Shown: positions 9,801-17,263 of the stretch, in pieces | Layout: every line of letters begins with the position of its first letter | Numbering within the stretch: the stretch's first letter is position 1 | Source: an uncultured candidate division Zixibacteria bacterium | Lineage (GTDB): Bacteria; Zixibacteria; MSB-5A5; SM1-73 | NCBI GenBank assembly: GCA_903908285.1 | Contig: CAIVRH010000026.1 | Location: 1 to 63,591 of the forward strand | Direction: 5' to 3' | Length of the DNA stretch: 63,591 nt | Translations under genes and position numbers: made by a program | Notes under the pieces: generated by a model | Told to the model about the DNA's origin: nothing | The model's database searches: none | The model's input: only the letters and a program-made list of their open reading frames with translations

Positions 9801-12735
9801 CCAGGGCAATCGGGACGATCCGGACCGGGGTAGGCATCCGGATACCGAAGATATCAATGCCAACAGCACGCTGGATCTAACTAATAACTATTTCGAATTC
9901 GACATAGACTTAAGTGAGACCAAATTCCTGGGAGATATGACCGATACGTCCGGCTGGAGGCTTTATCGAATCCCGTTGAAGGAACCTTTGAACTATTCCC
10001 AAGTGGGTGAGCCCGATTGGACCAATATCCGGTTCGCTCGTATGTGGATCAGCTCGAAAGAAAATTGCATCATAAAGATTGCCTCCATCCAGCTGGTCGG
10101 AAACAGATGGCAGAATCTCGGAGTATCCAGTTTGACCAATCGACAAACCCCACTGCCAATCGGAACAACTCCGGATGAAGGTTTCGAGGTCTTCGTGGTG
10201 AACACCCATGAGAATCCGGGCTATGATCCGCCTCCCAAAGTGGCAGGAACTCTCAACCGGCAAACCGGGGTGCGGGAAAGAGAACAGTCGTTAGTACTGA
10301 AATATAATCAGTTGAAACCATATCACCAGGGCTCGGCTTATCGGATACTGCTTAATTCACCCGAAGATTACTCCAGTTATCGGGATTTGAAGATGTTCGT
10401 CCATGGCCCGAGCGATCCGGCCAATATCCAGTTTTTCCTGAAACTGGGGACGGACTCTTCCAATTACTACGAATATCACACTCACCTCTATCCGGGTTGG
10501 GATGAACGAAATGAGGTGAATATAGATTTCGACCAGATTACCGCTTTAAAGGCATATGCTCTGAACAACCTCTCTGGTACCTCCACTGCCTCTTTAGATA
10601 CCACCGCTGGGGCATATCGGGTTAGAGGAAGCCCCACCCTAAAAAACGTGAGGTGGTTCAATATGGGGGTGGTTAACGTCGATACCGTCGATTTCCAGCC
10701 GGTTTCGGGTGAAGTCTGGGTGGATGAGATGAGGGTGACTGAAGTGAGAAAGGAAAAGGGAGTGGCAGGGAGCATGACCGTAAATGCTACCTTGGCAGAC
10801 TTGGGAAGCTTGAGTTTCAACTTTAAACAACAAGACAGCCAATACCGCAGTTTGACCGCAAACAGCGGTTCCGGCAGCACTAACACGGTGTACGGGATAA
10901 ACGTTTCCGGACTTCAGCTCCACCGGTTCATCCCGGTATCGCTGGGTTATATGCTCCCGGTTACTTTTAGCTATTCCCGGTCACTGGACCTTCCCAAATG
11001 GAAGGGCGGTTCCGACATTATTCTGCCCCAAGAGCTTCGGCAAAAAGAAAAAAGTGAAAGCATCATTAAAAGTATCAATTTTACTCCATCCCTAAATTCC
11101 ACGACCAAAAATTGGTTGGTCGGATTGACCTTAAGACGTTTAAGCCATGGTATCAGTTATACCAGCAACTCAAACACTAGTTTATTGACCCCGGTTCAAA
11201 AAAGTAATTCCACTAATATTAATGGAGGATACAACTTTCCCTTTGGCAAACGCAGAGAAATAAAACCTTTTGGTTGGTTGAAAGGTTCGCTCCTTCCTAA
11301 AAGCTTCACCCAAATGAGTTTTACTCCCTTCCCCGATCAAGTACAAGCATCAGGGAATATCAGCGAATCACGTTTTCATGCTGAAAACAGTGTCGGAACC
11401 ATAACCGATTCCTATTCCAGAGCCTTTATGGGAAACTTGAACGCCGCCGCCAGTTTTTTAAAGAGCATCCCTCTGAAGTATACCATGGCCACCACCAGGG
11501 ACATCAGCGATCCTAATAACCTTAAATATTCTCTCGTTCCCAAGAATGCCAAGGTGGGTTTGGAAACCCATTATGCCGAAACTTTCTCCGCAAGTTATGC
11601 TCCCTCCTGGCTGAATTTCTTAAGCGCCAAGTTCGACTTCAGCTCCGGGTATAATGAAAATTCCGACCGCTTGGATAGTCGGAATACCGAGAATACCAGG
11701 ACTATCAGCAATGACAACAGCCGGGTAGCTAATTTTACCTTGGATTGGACCAAATTATTGGGCAGCGCCAAGAAGGAAGAGAAAAAGAAGTCCATTTTGA
11801 ATCCTTTTAACTGGTTGAGAAAGCTAACCCGCAGAATTGATCCGGTGAGCCTTAATTATCGCAGAAACCAGTCCTTCTCCAAAAGCGGGCTTATGGCGCG
11901 CCCCTCCTTAAGCTATCGGCTTGGTTTCACCGAAGATCCCCGGGTACCAAGCACGGGTTCTTCCCAATCTGCTGACCGGGTTTCTATCGCCGATGCATAT
12001 GGCGCCGCCAGCGGAATATCTATTTTGGCTACCCATGTGGGGATGAAATATACCAAAAATATCAGTCGAACCATAACTGCAACGGAAGCCACTAAAAGCA
12101 TCAGCACCCGGTTTCCGGATTTCGGATTCAACTTTAACAAATTGGGCAATTTTAAGTACTTCAAAAAATTCTTCACCGCTGTCACCTATAATTTTGGTTA
12201 TTTCAGGCAAGTGGAGGAAAGGGGAAGTGAGAGAAGCGGCGAATCATTTAGCCGGGTTACCTCTCAAAGTTACTCCCCCTTGGCCTCATTTTCCCTGGAT
12301 TGGAAAAAGGGCATCCGCACCTCGATCAAATACACTAAAGACATCAAAACGGATGAGAACTTGAAGATCGCCGGGGGAAACCAGTCAGTCACCAAGAATT
12401 TCAGCAATTCTCTCGGCATCACCAACAGTTATACTTTCAGTGCCCCGCATGGTATTAAGCTTCCCTTCCTGAAGAGGATAAAGTTCAATAGCAATCTAAC
12501 CCTGTCATTGAATATTTCCAAAAGCTCCAACATGACCAAAAGCTCGGTGGGAGGAAATCCCTTCAACATTACTGCCGACAGTAATCGCTTTTCCCTGACT
12601 ACCTCTGCCGGTTACAGTTTTTCCTCCCAGGTGACTGGAGGGTTGAACATCAATTGGGCGGATACGAATGACAAAAAAACCAGAAGGAAAACCCACACCC
12701 GGGAACTGGGGATTTTCATGCAGATCAGTTTTTAA
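6853..12735 (+). CDS. sprA: SprA/Sov-family outer-membrane translocon of the type IX secretion system
   Basis: SprA forms the very large beta-barrel through which T9SS cargo crosses the outer membrane. The product has 1,960 residues, somewhat shorter than Bacteroidetes SprA (about 2,300-2,500). It has a signal peptide (hydrophobic about 34-50, cleavage near SAQA) and the family signature QAFIDDFEGSLEYTDLSVRR (about residue 778), followed by WWYNPYDQ and later VWVDEMRVTEV. Long stretches of alternating beta strands continue to a C-terminal FMQISF. The ribosome site AAAGGAGG lies 24 bases before the ATG at 6853, which is unusually far; the ATG at 6880 gives a cleaner signal peptide and may be used. 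Several tailed proteins in this window are likely cargo. No gliding or por core genes (porK-N) lie beside it. Confidence 0.88.
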   Translation: MRKPKRVILMYCLKNRKKKTAGGLLCSFRLAVLFFLLFTPAGFYFCHSAQAVGLQMPLEERDRSLVRFGKPALQAGLSIYSDSIPLLKTTLTTVQTVQVEYEHQSVCISEKLGEYELQKPLFLPLPAYTLAANRLQIDLEWKKNLSSHFVTSTEKSKSLFEWEIPVKFPKMVSRIIGEGGPGLKVSGYRRISFSGRSTWEEGLVNTATSKQSKFPSLNMEQQSAFSITGTIGSKISVKVDQDSRRTTDLANTLQLRYQGEEDEIVQTVEAGNTNLSVGSGTVGYGETKQGLFGIKTTAKVAGWNLTMITSQDKGSNEKAVFNAGAETKAEVIRDYEYLERTFYDLGYKGDFSNGDSIVEIKLFKSNSTINSNTAQNPAPFGVAYVNPKDTMFYHDETVLRRFQEIDVNDYFVQREQYWIQFFRLPVKDDILATYYIVRHSNPVSYDTVGFVKDSCTSAEGEICMRLKLIKPDTPEPKDYTWEYEWKNVYFLNSTNIDREGFSLDIYKGLPHAENITTDKNFQDSTLYLRVFGLDQLDLNAAENPDGIVDYRQIDFGLGYLIFPNRHPFAPIPSSVYYTGNAGDSLKERVEEIYSSNQLQDRVEKSKYYIYVKSASRKTQYSLGHAPIIEGSDMVTLNGKTLKRDEDYTIVYETGDITFLNPEALSPTANLSVDFDYSPLLSAEKKSMFGMMAEYSLGTNLKFGTVGIYKSEKTSTARPRVGQEPSRNFIWGSNLTFITSPPILTRMFNIIPWVKTETQSRLEFRGDLAQSIPNPNTGNQAFIDDFEGSLEYTDLSVRRGVWTLSSPPLEKNLSQRCLMWWYNPYDQVLIKDIWPNKEVERNAERTNILELSFSPKQPHRPSSQDFDSNLVDNTWNGIMRPIYPGAYDQRRTKFLEVWVWGNKGILHVDLGEMSEDLNGDKILNTEDKPRNGQRDGILDDDEDLGLDTLTDAQEQAYYQSTLPDPAGDNWNYDNKYDYSHINGTQGNRDDPDRGRHPDTEDINANSTLDLTNNYFEFDIDLSETKFLGDMTDTSGWRLYRIPLKEPLNYSQVGEPDWTNIRFARMWISSKENCIIKIASIQLVGNRWQNLGVSSLTNRQTPLPIGTTPDEGFEVFVVNTHENPGYDPPPKVAGTLNRQTGVREREQSLVLKYNQLKPYHQGSAYRILLNSPEDYSSYRDLKMFVHGPSDPANIQFFLKLGTDSSNYYEYHTHLYPGWDERNEVNIDFDQITALKAYALNNLSGTSTASLDTTAGAYRVRGSPTLKNVRWFNMGVVNVDTVDFQPVSGEVWVDEMRVTEVRKEKGVAGSMTVNATLADLGSLSFNFKQQDSQYRSLTANSGSGSTNTVYGINVSGLQLHRFIPVSLGYMLPVTFSYSRSLDLPKWKGGSDIILPQELRQKEKSESIIKSINFTPSLNSTTKNWLVGLTLRRLSHGISYTSNSNTSLLTPVQKSNSTNINGGYNFPFGKRREIKPFGWLKGSLLPKSFTQMSFTPFPDQVQASGNISESRFHAENSVGTITDSYSRAFMGNLNAAASFLKSIPLKYTMATTRDISDPNNLKYSLVPKNAKVGLETHYAETFSASYAPSWLNFLSAKFDFSSGYNENSDRLDSRNTENTRTISNDNSRVANFTLDWTKLLGSAKKEEKKKSILNPFNWLRKLTRRIDPVSLNYRRNQSFSKSGLMARPSLSYRLGFTEDPRVPSTGSSQSADRVSIADAYGAASGISILATHVGMKYTKNISRTITATEATKSISTRFPDFGFNFNKLGNFKYFKKFFTAVTYNFGYFRQVEERGSERSGESFSRVTSQSYSPLASFSLDWKKGIRTSIKYTKDIKTDENLKIAGGNQSVTKNFSNSLGITNSYTFSAPHGIKLPFLKRIKFNSNLTLSLNISKSSNMTKSSVGGNPFNITADSNRFSLTTSAGYSFSSQVTGGLNINWADTNDKKTRRKTHTRELGIFMQISF

Positions 12736-12982
12736 TGATTTTTGACCAAAAATGATCCCGACACTAATACCTCGTTTCCTGGAAGGAAATGAACCGGGAT
12801 GAAATACCACTTGGCTTGCGGAATAAACCGGGGAACCGAAACATAAATAATTCGCAAACCCAATTAATTTACTCTGATCCCCGCCCATGATATTAAGGTC
12901 GCTGAAAACAAGCTGTTTCTGTAGAATCCGATTTTGGCAGAAACTCTTTACTTTGGTGCAAGACTCTTTCTATAATTTTCTT

Positions 12983-13927
12983 ATGATTCTCGGTGCCAAA
13001 AAAGAGACTTCCCTTTGCTTAGTTTTTTCTTATATTCTGCTTTTGAATTGTTCTTCCCTCTCTGTTCCTAAGTTCGATTCAGAAAAGGCTTTCGCCGAGC
13101 TTAACGGGCAATGCCAAATCGGTCCCCGCTACCCTAATTCTCCCGGGCATGACCGGTGCAGAAAATATTTGCTTGACAAGCTCTCCGGGTACACTAATTT
13201 GGTCAAGATACAGGATTTCACTTATCGGGATGAAGCGTTGCAGAAGGACCTGAAGCTGACCAACCTAATTGCCTCTTTTTATCCCGAAAAAAAAGAAAGG
13301 GTGCTTCTTTGTGCCCATTGGGATACCCGACCCTTTGCCGATCAGGACCCGGATAGTTCTTTAAGATCAAAACCAATCCTGGGGGCAAACGACGGCGCTT
13401 CCGGAGTGGCAATCCTTTTGGAAATCGCCCGGATCATCTCCCAGAGGAAATCGCAATGGGGGGTGGACTTGATCTTTTTCGACGGGGAGGATTGGGGACC
13501 GGAAAGCGATCTGGATAAATTCTGCTTGGGATCCAAGTATTTCGCCAAAAACAAGGGGAATTACCAACCCCAGATCGGTATCCTTTTGGACATGGTAGGA
13601 GGTAAAAACCTGCAATTGTATAAGGAAGCTCATTCTTTCATCTACGCGCAGGATGTTTTAAATCTGGTCTGGGAAAGAGCCAAGAAACTCGGTTTTACCT
13701 GTTTCAAGGATTCGATCCAGTATTTCGTTTATGATGATCACATACCATTACTGGAGGCAGGAATCCCTTGTATCGACTTGATCGATTTTGATTATCCCTG
13801 GTATCATACCGTCTCCGATACCCCGGCTAAATGCAGCCCGCAGAGTCTGCAGATAATCGGGGATTTGTTGGTGGATATCCTGTACCATCCGTTTGAGCTC
13901 ACCCCCTCCCCAGGGAAGAAGGAATGA
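12983..13927 (+). CDS. Glutaminyl-peptide cyclotransferase-like M28-family zinc enzyme
   Basis: The fold is M28 aminopeptidase/glutaminyl cyclase. Visible metal-site motifs are CAHWDTRPFAD (His), GANDGASGV (Asp), FFDGEDWG (Glu pair), GILLDMVGG (Asp) and YHTVSDTP (His). The GEDWG spacing and the later VYDDHIPLLEAGIPCIDLID are what I recall for bacterial and animal-type glutaminyl cyclases rather than peptidases. These convert N-terminal Gln to pyroglutamate. I place the start at the ATG at 12,983 (314 residues), which begins an exported N-terminus with a Cys (LLLNC) that may be lipidated; the longer frame from 12,887 adds 32 unlikely residues. It lies directly after sprA, fitting a role in capping exported proteins. 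Confidence 0.85.
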   Translation: MILGAKKETSLCLVFSYILLLNCSSLSVPKFDSEKAFAELNGQCQIGPRYPNSPGHDRCRKYLLDKLSGYTNLVKIQDFTYRDEALQKDLKLTNLIASFYPEKKERVLLCAHWDTRPFADQDPDSSLRSKPILGANDGASGVAILLEIARIISQRKSQWGVDLIFFDGEDWGPESDLDKFCLGSKYFAKNKGNYQPQIGILLDMVGGKNLQLYKEAHSFIYAQDVLNLVWERAKKLGFTCFKDSIQYFVYDDHIPLLEAGIPCIDLIDFDYPWYHTVSDTPAKCSPQSLQIIGDLLVDILYHPFELTPSPGKKE

Positions 13928-13943
13928 TCCGAATTTGACCGTT

Positions 13944-14345
13944 ATGACTTTGCTCAATTTTACCCCTCAAGAGATCCGGGCGCTTTTGCTACTTTTGATT
14001 GCCTTATTGGTAGGCAGCGGAATTACGTTATATAAAAGGAATCATCCGCAGTTTGCCCCTGAATTGGTGATGGAGAAAAATGATCCGACAAATGTCAGCC
14101 TTATGCAGCCGACTCCGCTCGTAAATAAGGAAGAAGCAGAAAACCAGCCTGGCAGCTTTGGGCAGACTGCCAAAATCAACGTGAACCAAGCCACCGCATC
14201 AGAGCTGGAAACGGTTCCGGGACTTGGTCCTGCGCTGAGCCAGCGGATTGTCGAATATCGTAAAGTCAAAGGCCCTTTCCCTAAACTGGATGATCTGGTA
14301 AAGGTTCGGGGAATCGGTTCTAAAAATTTGGAAAAAATTACTTGA
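13944..14345 (+). CDS. ComEA-like helix-hairpin-helix protein with one membrane anchor
   Basis: From the ATG at 13,944 the product has 133 residues. An N-terminal membrane helix (LLLLLIALLVGSGITLY, about 14-30) precedes a low-complexity linker and a C-terminal HhH pair: INVNQATASELETVPGLGPA, then LDDLVKVRGIGSKNLEKI. That arrangement is typical of ComEA-type DNA-binding proteins in the periplasm, used for DNA uptake or other DNA contacts. The longer frame from 13,893 overlaps the previous gene and lacks support. No comEC is nearby. It is tightly packed between the M28 enzyme and rsmD. Confidence 0.8.
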   Translation: MTLLNFTPQEIRALLLLLIALLVGSGITLYKRNHPQFAPELVMEKNDPTNVSLMQPTPLVNKEEAENQPGSFGQTAKINVNQATASELETVPGLGPALSQRIVEYRKVKGPFPKLDDLVKVRGIGSKNLEKIT

Positions 14346-14374
14346 CGGTTGAATAGAAAACCAAGGAAAAGGAT

Positions 14375-14920
14375 TTGCGGATTACCTCGGGTGAACATAA
14401 AGGGCGGCGGATAAGCGCCGGCAATAAATCGAAGATACGACCGACATCCGATCGGGTGAAAGAGTCTATTTTTAACATATTGCGGGGAGAGATTGAGGGG
14501 AAAAGAGTTCTGGATATTTTTGCCGGAGCCGGAAGTTTGGGGATAGAAGCTTTGTCGCAGGGAGCCGAATCGGTCACCTTCGTGGATTCTTCCCCACAGA
14601 GCATAAAGATATTAAAACGGAATCTGGAAAATCTGAATTTACAGAGTCAAGCCGTTATACTTCGGCTGGATGGATTGAAAGCCTTGAACCGGCTTGAGCC
14701 CGGTTTTCATATAATCTTTACTGATCCTCCATATCTTAAAGATTATGCCCAAAAGATAATCGACTCTATGGCGAAATCGAGCGTATTGGAGATTGGCGGC
14801 ATCCTGGTTTTGGAACATCACAAGAAGGAAGGTTTTATTTCCCCTGAAGATAAATTATTATTGCTTAAAGAAAGGAAGTTCGGAGATACGGTTATCTCCA
14901 TTTTTCTAAAAAGAGTCTGA
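14375..14920 (+). CDS. rsmD: 16S rRNA (guanine966-N2)-methyltransferase
   Basis: RsmD methylates G966 of 16S rRNA using S-adenosylmethionine. The 181 residues begin MRITSGEHKGRRI, with PTSDRVKESIFNIL, the SAM-binding motif LDIFAGAGSLGIEALSQGA, FVDSS, and the catalytic TDPPY. Length is normal. The start codon is TTG at 14,375 with AAGGAAAAGGA upstream; no ATG fits the conserved N-terminus. coaD follows on the same strand, a frequent pairing (rsmD-coaD), but the gap here is 330 bp and filled with mobile repeats. Confidence 0.95.
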   Translation: MRITSGEHKGRRISAGNKSKIRPTSDRVKESIFNILRGEIEGKRVLDIFAGAGSLGIEALSQGAESVTFVDSSPQSIKILKRNLENLNLQSQAVILRLDGLKALNRLEPGFHIIFTDPPYLKDYAQKIIDSMAKSSVLEIGGILVLEHHKKEGFISPEDKLLLLKERKFGDTVISIFLKRV

Positions 14921-14949
14921 TTTAGTAATTCCCTCTCCCCTTTGGAGGG

Positions 14950-15066
14950 TGTGTCATAACTCGGTTTTTTGTAGCTGCCCGTATAGGCGAAAATCCCTTA
15001 TTGAATTCCAACAACTTACGCAATCTAAAGATTGCGGCTACAAACTCAAAACACAATTGTGACACA
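14950..15066. repeat. 117-bp MITE-like element with terminal inverted repeats
   Basis: The ends are TGTGTCA (14,950) and TGACACA (15,060-15,066). About 30 bp inward from each end can be paired imperfectly, down to TGTAGC / GCTACA. An internal GCAATCT-aa-AGATTGC hairpin is also present. It carries no ORF. It splits a palindromic repeat: CCCTCTCCCCTTTGG lies on the left (14,931-14,945) and CTTTGGGGAGAAGG on the right (15,071-15,084). This suggests insertion into an older REP-like element. The rest of 14,921-15,250 holds only this nest and the palindrome at 15,121. Confidence 0.6.
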
Positions 15067-15120
15067 GTCTCTTTGGGGAGAAGGTTAGGTTTGAAAATCC
15101 CGTCCTTCTATTTACTCAGG

Positions 15121-15195
15121 ATGGTGAGCGACATGTCCTGAGGCAAATCCGAAGGACATCTCTTGAGGCGTAGCCGAAGGATGTCGAACCACCAT
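15121..15195. repeat. 75-bp palindromic interspersed repeat upstream of coaD
   Basis: The ends ATGGTG and CACCAT (15,190-15,195) are inverted. The inside contains paired GCGACATGTCCT/AGGATGTCGAACC-like segments and two copies of the unit GGC..A..CCGAAGGA-ATC (near 15,143 and 15,168). It is non-coding and resembles the dispersed TTCGAC-type palindromes common in many genomes; a related one interrupts a tRNA-Ser copy near 63,163. Confidence 0.6.
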
Positions 15196-15250
15196 CGGCG
15201 GGAGTGAGGGGAAATACCGAATACCGTAATATATATACAAAGGAGATATT

Positions 15251-15733
15251 ATGAAGATTGCCATCTATCCGGGCAGTTTCGATCCCATTACCAATGGTCA
15301 TCTCGATTTGATTCACCGCGGGCTTTTGCTTTTCGACCGGCTGATCATAGCCATCGCCGATAACCCTGATAAAAAACCGTTGTTTTCAAACAATGAGAGA
15401 TTGGAGATGGTCAAAGCCAACACCGATGCTTCAAATAGGATAGAGGTGATGATTTTTGAAGGGCTTTTGGCAAATCTGGCAGAAGAACGCAATGCCTGCG
15501 CCATCATCCGGGGCTTGAGAGCGGTTTCGGATTTTGAATTCGAATTCCAAATGGCTTTGATGAACCGGAGGCTGGCTCCCCAGACCGAGACCGTGTTTTT
15601 GATGCCTTTTGAAAAGTACACCTACCTAAGCTCCAGCCTGATCAAAGACATCGCCCGTTTCAACGGTGATATAGCTAATTTCGTTCCGGAGATGGTGGAG
15701 AGAAAATTGAAAGAGAAATTCGGATTTTTATAA
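15251..15733 (+). CDS. coaD: Phosphopantetheine adenylyltransferase
   Basis: CoaD transfers AMP from ATP to 4'-phosphopantetheine in coenzyme A synthesis. The 160 residues match the family length. They show the nucleotidyltransferase motif GSFDPITNGH (8-17), IRGLRAVSDFEFEFQMALMN, and the second catalytic motif TYLSSSLIKDIARFNGD. AAAGGAG lies six bases before the ATG. A strong symmetrical hairpin follows the gene at 15,783. Confidence 0.97.
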   Translation: MKIAIYPGSFDPITNGHLDLIHRGLLLFDRLIIAIADNPDKKPLFSNNERLEMVKANTDASNRIEVMIFEGLLANLAEERNACAIIRGLRAVSDFEFEFQMALMNRRLAPQTETVFLMPFEKYTYLSSSLIKDIARFNGDIANFVPEMVERKLKEKFGFL

Positions 15734-15782
15734 GCGGATAAGTATTCAAAGCAATTCGACAACAGATATTACATGATACAAC

Positions 15783-15815
15783 AAGAGCTCCAACATTTTA
15801 AATGTTGAAGCTCTT
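15783..15815. terminator. Bidirectional hairpin between coaD and the second ACT gene
   Basis: AAGAGCT-CCAACATTT pairs with AAATGTTG-AAGCTCTT in a long near-perfect stem (about 15 bp with one bulge). It sits between two convergent genes, 50 bp from each stop. There is a short T-rich flank on each side, so it can serve both strands. Confidence 0.7.
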
Positions 15816-15866
15816 TATCCTATCCTCTTCGCTTTGCTCTTTAACTCTTAACTCTCTACTCTGAAC

Positions 15867-16334
15867 TCATTCCTGCTTTTCAAACTCCTGTCGCAAGGAA
15901 GCTTCCGCTTTGGATACATCCGCAGCCTGGATGATGCAAGAGATGGCGTTGGTGGAGCTGCACACGACGTCCACGTTGATTTTGGCATCCGAAAGCACGG
16001 AGAAAACTCTGGCGCCGATACCCGGGGTTTTGGAAAGGCCCGAGCGGGCGACGGAAAGGATCGCCACACTTTGATCCACCAATAAATCTTTGGCTTCTAT
16101 CTCCTCTATTATCTTCTTCAGCTTGAGAATGGCGGGGTTTAACTGTTTTTTATCCACTACCAGAATTATGTCCTGTTCGTTTTCCAATCCGGTGGTGCAG
16201 GAAATCAGCTCCACGTTTATATCGTAGGACCACAATGCCCCGAAAACCTGGGCGCCGATGCCGGGTCGATCCGGTGCCGACTTCAGAGTGATCTTAGCCA
16301 CATCCTTTTTACTGGTGATATCAAAATCGGGCAT
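15867..16334 (-). CDS. Stand-alone tandem ACT-domain protein, aspartokinase-regulatory-like (copy 2)
   Basis: The 155 residues hold two ACT domains. The first opens VAKITLKSAPDRPGIGAQVF; the second has LSVARSGLSKTPGIGARVF and INVDVVCSSTNAISCII. It aligns along its whole length with the protein at 5174-5635, including the DKPGI/DRPGI and TPGV/TPGI ligand-loop positions, but the loops differ (ELISCTTGLENEQDII against ELVVSGISYKGKVDLS). This suggests a different ligand or a partner subunit. No kinase or dehydrogenase domain accompanies it. AAGGAG lies close to the ATG. It is convergent with coaD. Confidence 0.9.
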   Translation of the reverse strand: MPDFDITSKKDVAKITLKSAPDRPGIGAQVFGALWSYDINVELISCTTGLENEQDIILVVDKKQLNPAILKLKKIIEEIEAKDLLVDQSVAILSVARSGLSKTPGIGARVFSVLSDAKINVDVVCSSTNAISCIIQAADVSKAEASLRQEFEKQE

Positions 16335-16605
16335 GAACTCTCCTTACCGTCAAGTCAATGATTCAATCACTGTTTCCTTGGTTAAGTAAAGCTATTTTGG
16401 GATAAAGTCAAACTCTTTTTGGGGGATTGTACTAAAAGCAGGAATGACGATCTATTCTGCGGTAATTTCGATAAAAAATTCAAAATTAACCGAAGTTTAT
16501 GGTTATGATATGGAAGGTATGGTAGGAAACAGGGATTCCCTATCGGGTGAGCCTAATCCGGGTGGATCTGCCGGATGATCTTTAAGTCTTGAATGAAATC
16601 TAAGG

Positions 16606-17169
16606 TTAATTTTCTCTATCTTCCCTGGTGTAGAAAATTCTCACTATCGCCTTAACCCCTGAAGTAAAAGAAGCGGTAGTTTGTAGTTTTAAAAAACGGT
16701 TTGAATCCTCCAGAGGTATGAGTATCAATCCGTAATTGGAAATGGCGCCGTCCGCCCACATCTGCACAATGTCGGTTATGTCCATACTGGTGGCTTCATC
16801 CGGGGAAATGCGAATCCGACAGCAGGTATATATGCTGTCGATGTAATCTCCTCCCGGATTAATCCAACCGGAGGACCATGAAACAATTCCGGATTCCCAG
16901 TTTCTTGCCACCGGGAATGCACCTAAAAGACTAATGTAGCTTGATCCAGTGTCCGGGGTGGAGGTAAAGATCAATTCCGCATAATCAATGATCACGTCAT
17001 TAAATTGACCGGGCAGATCGAATTTGAAAAGAATTCTCCCGTAGTCGGAACCCGCCGTGGGGCTAATAGTGCCTGCCGCGGTAACCGAACTTTCCCAGTA
17101 GGCGGCATTCGCCGATACACAAAAACCTAACAGTATCAGGATCGTCAAATGGATTAATCTGTTCCTCAT
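16606..17169 (-). CDS. Secreted DNRLRE/CBM96-like domain protein
   Basis: From the ATG at 17,169 (GAGGA eight bases upstream) the product has 187 residues. It has a signal peptide ending in the region SANA. The mature part shows features of DNRLRE-type beta-sandwich domains: RILFKFDLPGQFNDVIIDYA, WESGIVSWSSGW, MDITDIVQMWADGAISNYGL. Such domains occur on secreted polysaccharide-binding or degrading proteins; no catalytic domain is present here. The longer frame from 17,217 adds a non-signal-like N-terminus. It is followed upstream, 94 bp away, by the subtilase gene. Confidence 0.65.
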   Translation of the reverse strand: MRNRLIHLTILILLGFCVSANAAYWESSVTAAGTISPTAGSDYGRILFKFDLPGQFNDVIIDYAELIFTSTPDTGSSYISLLGAFPVARNWESGIVSWSSGWINPGGDYIDSIYTCCRIRISPDEATSMDITDIVQMWADGAISNYGLILIPLEDSNRFLKLQTTASFTSGVKAIVRIFYTREDREN

Positions 17170-17263
17170 TTTCATTCCTCGTTTTTTAACTTGATTATTC
17201 ATTGTCAGTTTCAACAACTTGCCATGTTAGCTGTGATTTTTCCTCTGCTAATATTATGTGCCT

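Noticed and set aside
9232-9837. 201-codon frame antisense to sprA
   Set aside because: No ribosome site or domain; composition follows the opposite-strand gene, as do the other antisense frames in sprA and the TonB receptor gene.
14950-15250. CRISPR or riboswitch upstream of coaD
   Set aside because: Repeats are inverted and unequal rather than regularly spaced direct repeats, and no known aptamer core is visible; mobile palindromes explain the stretch.
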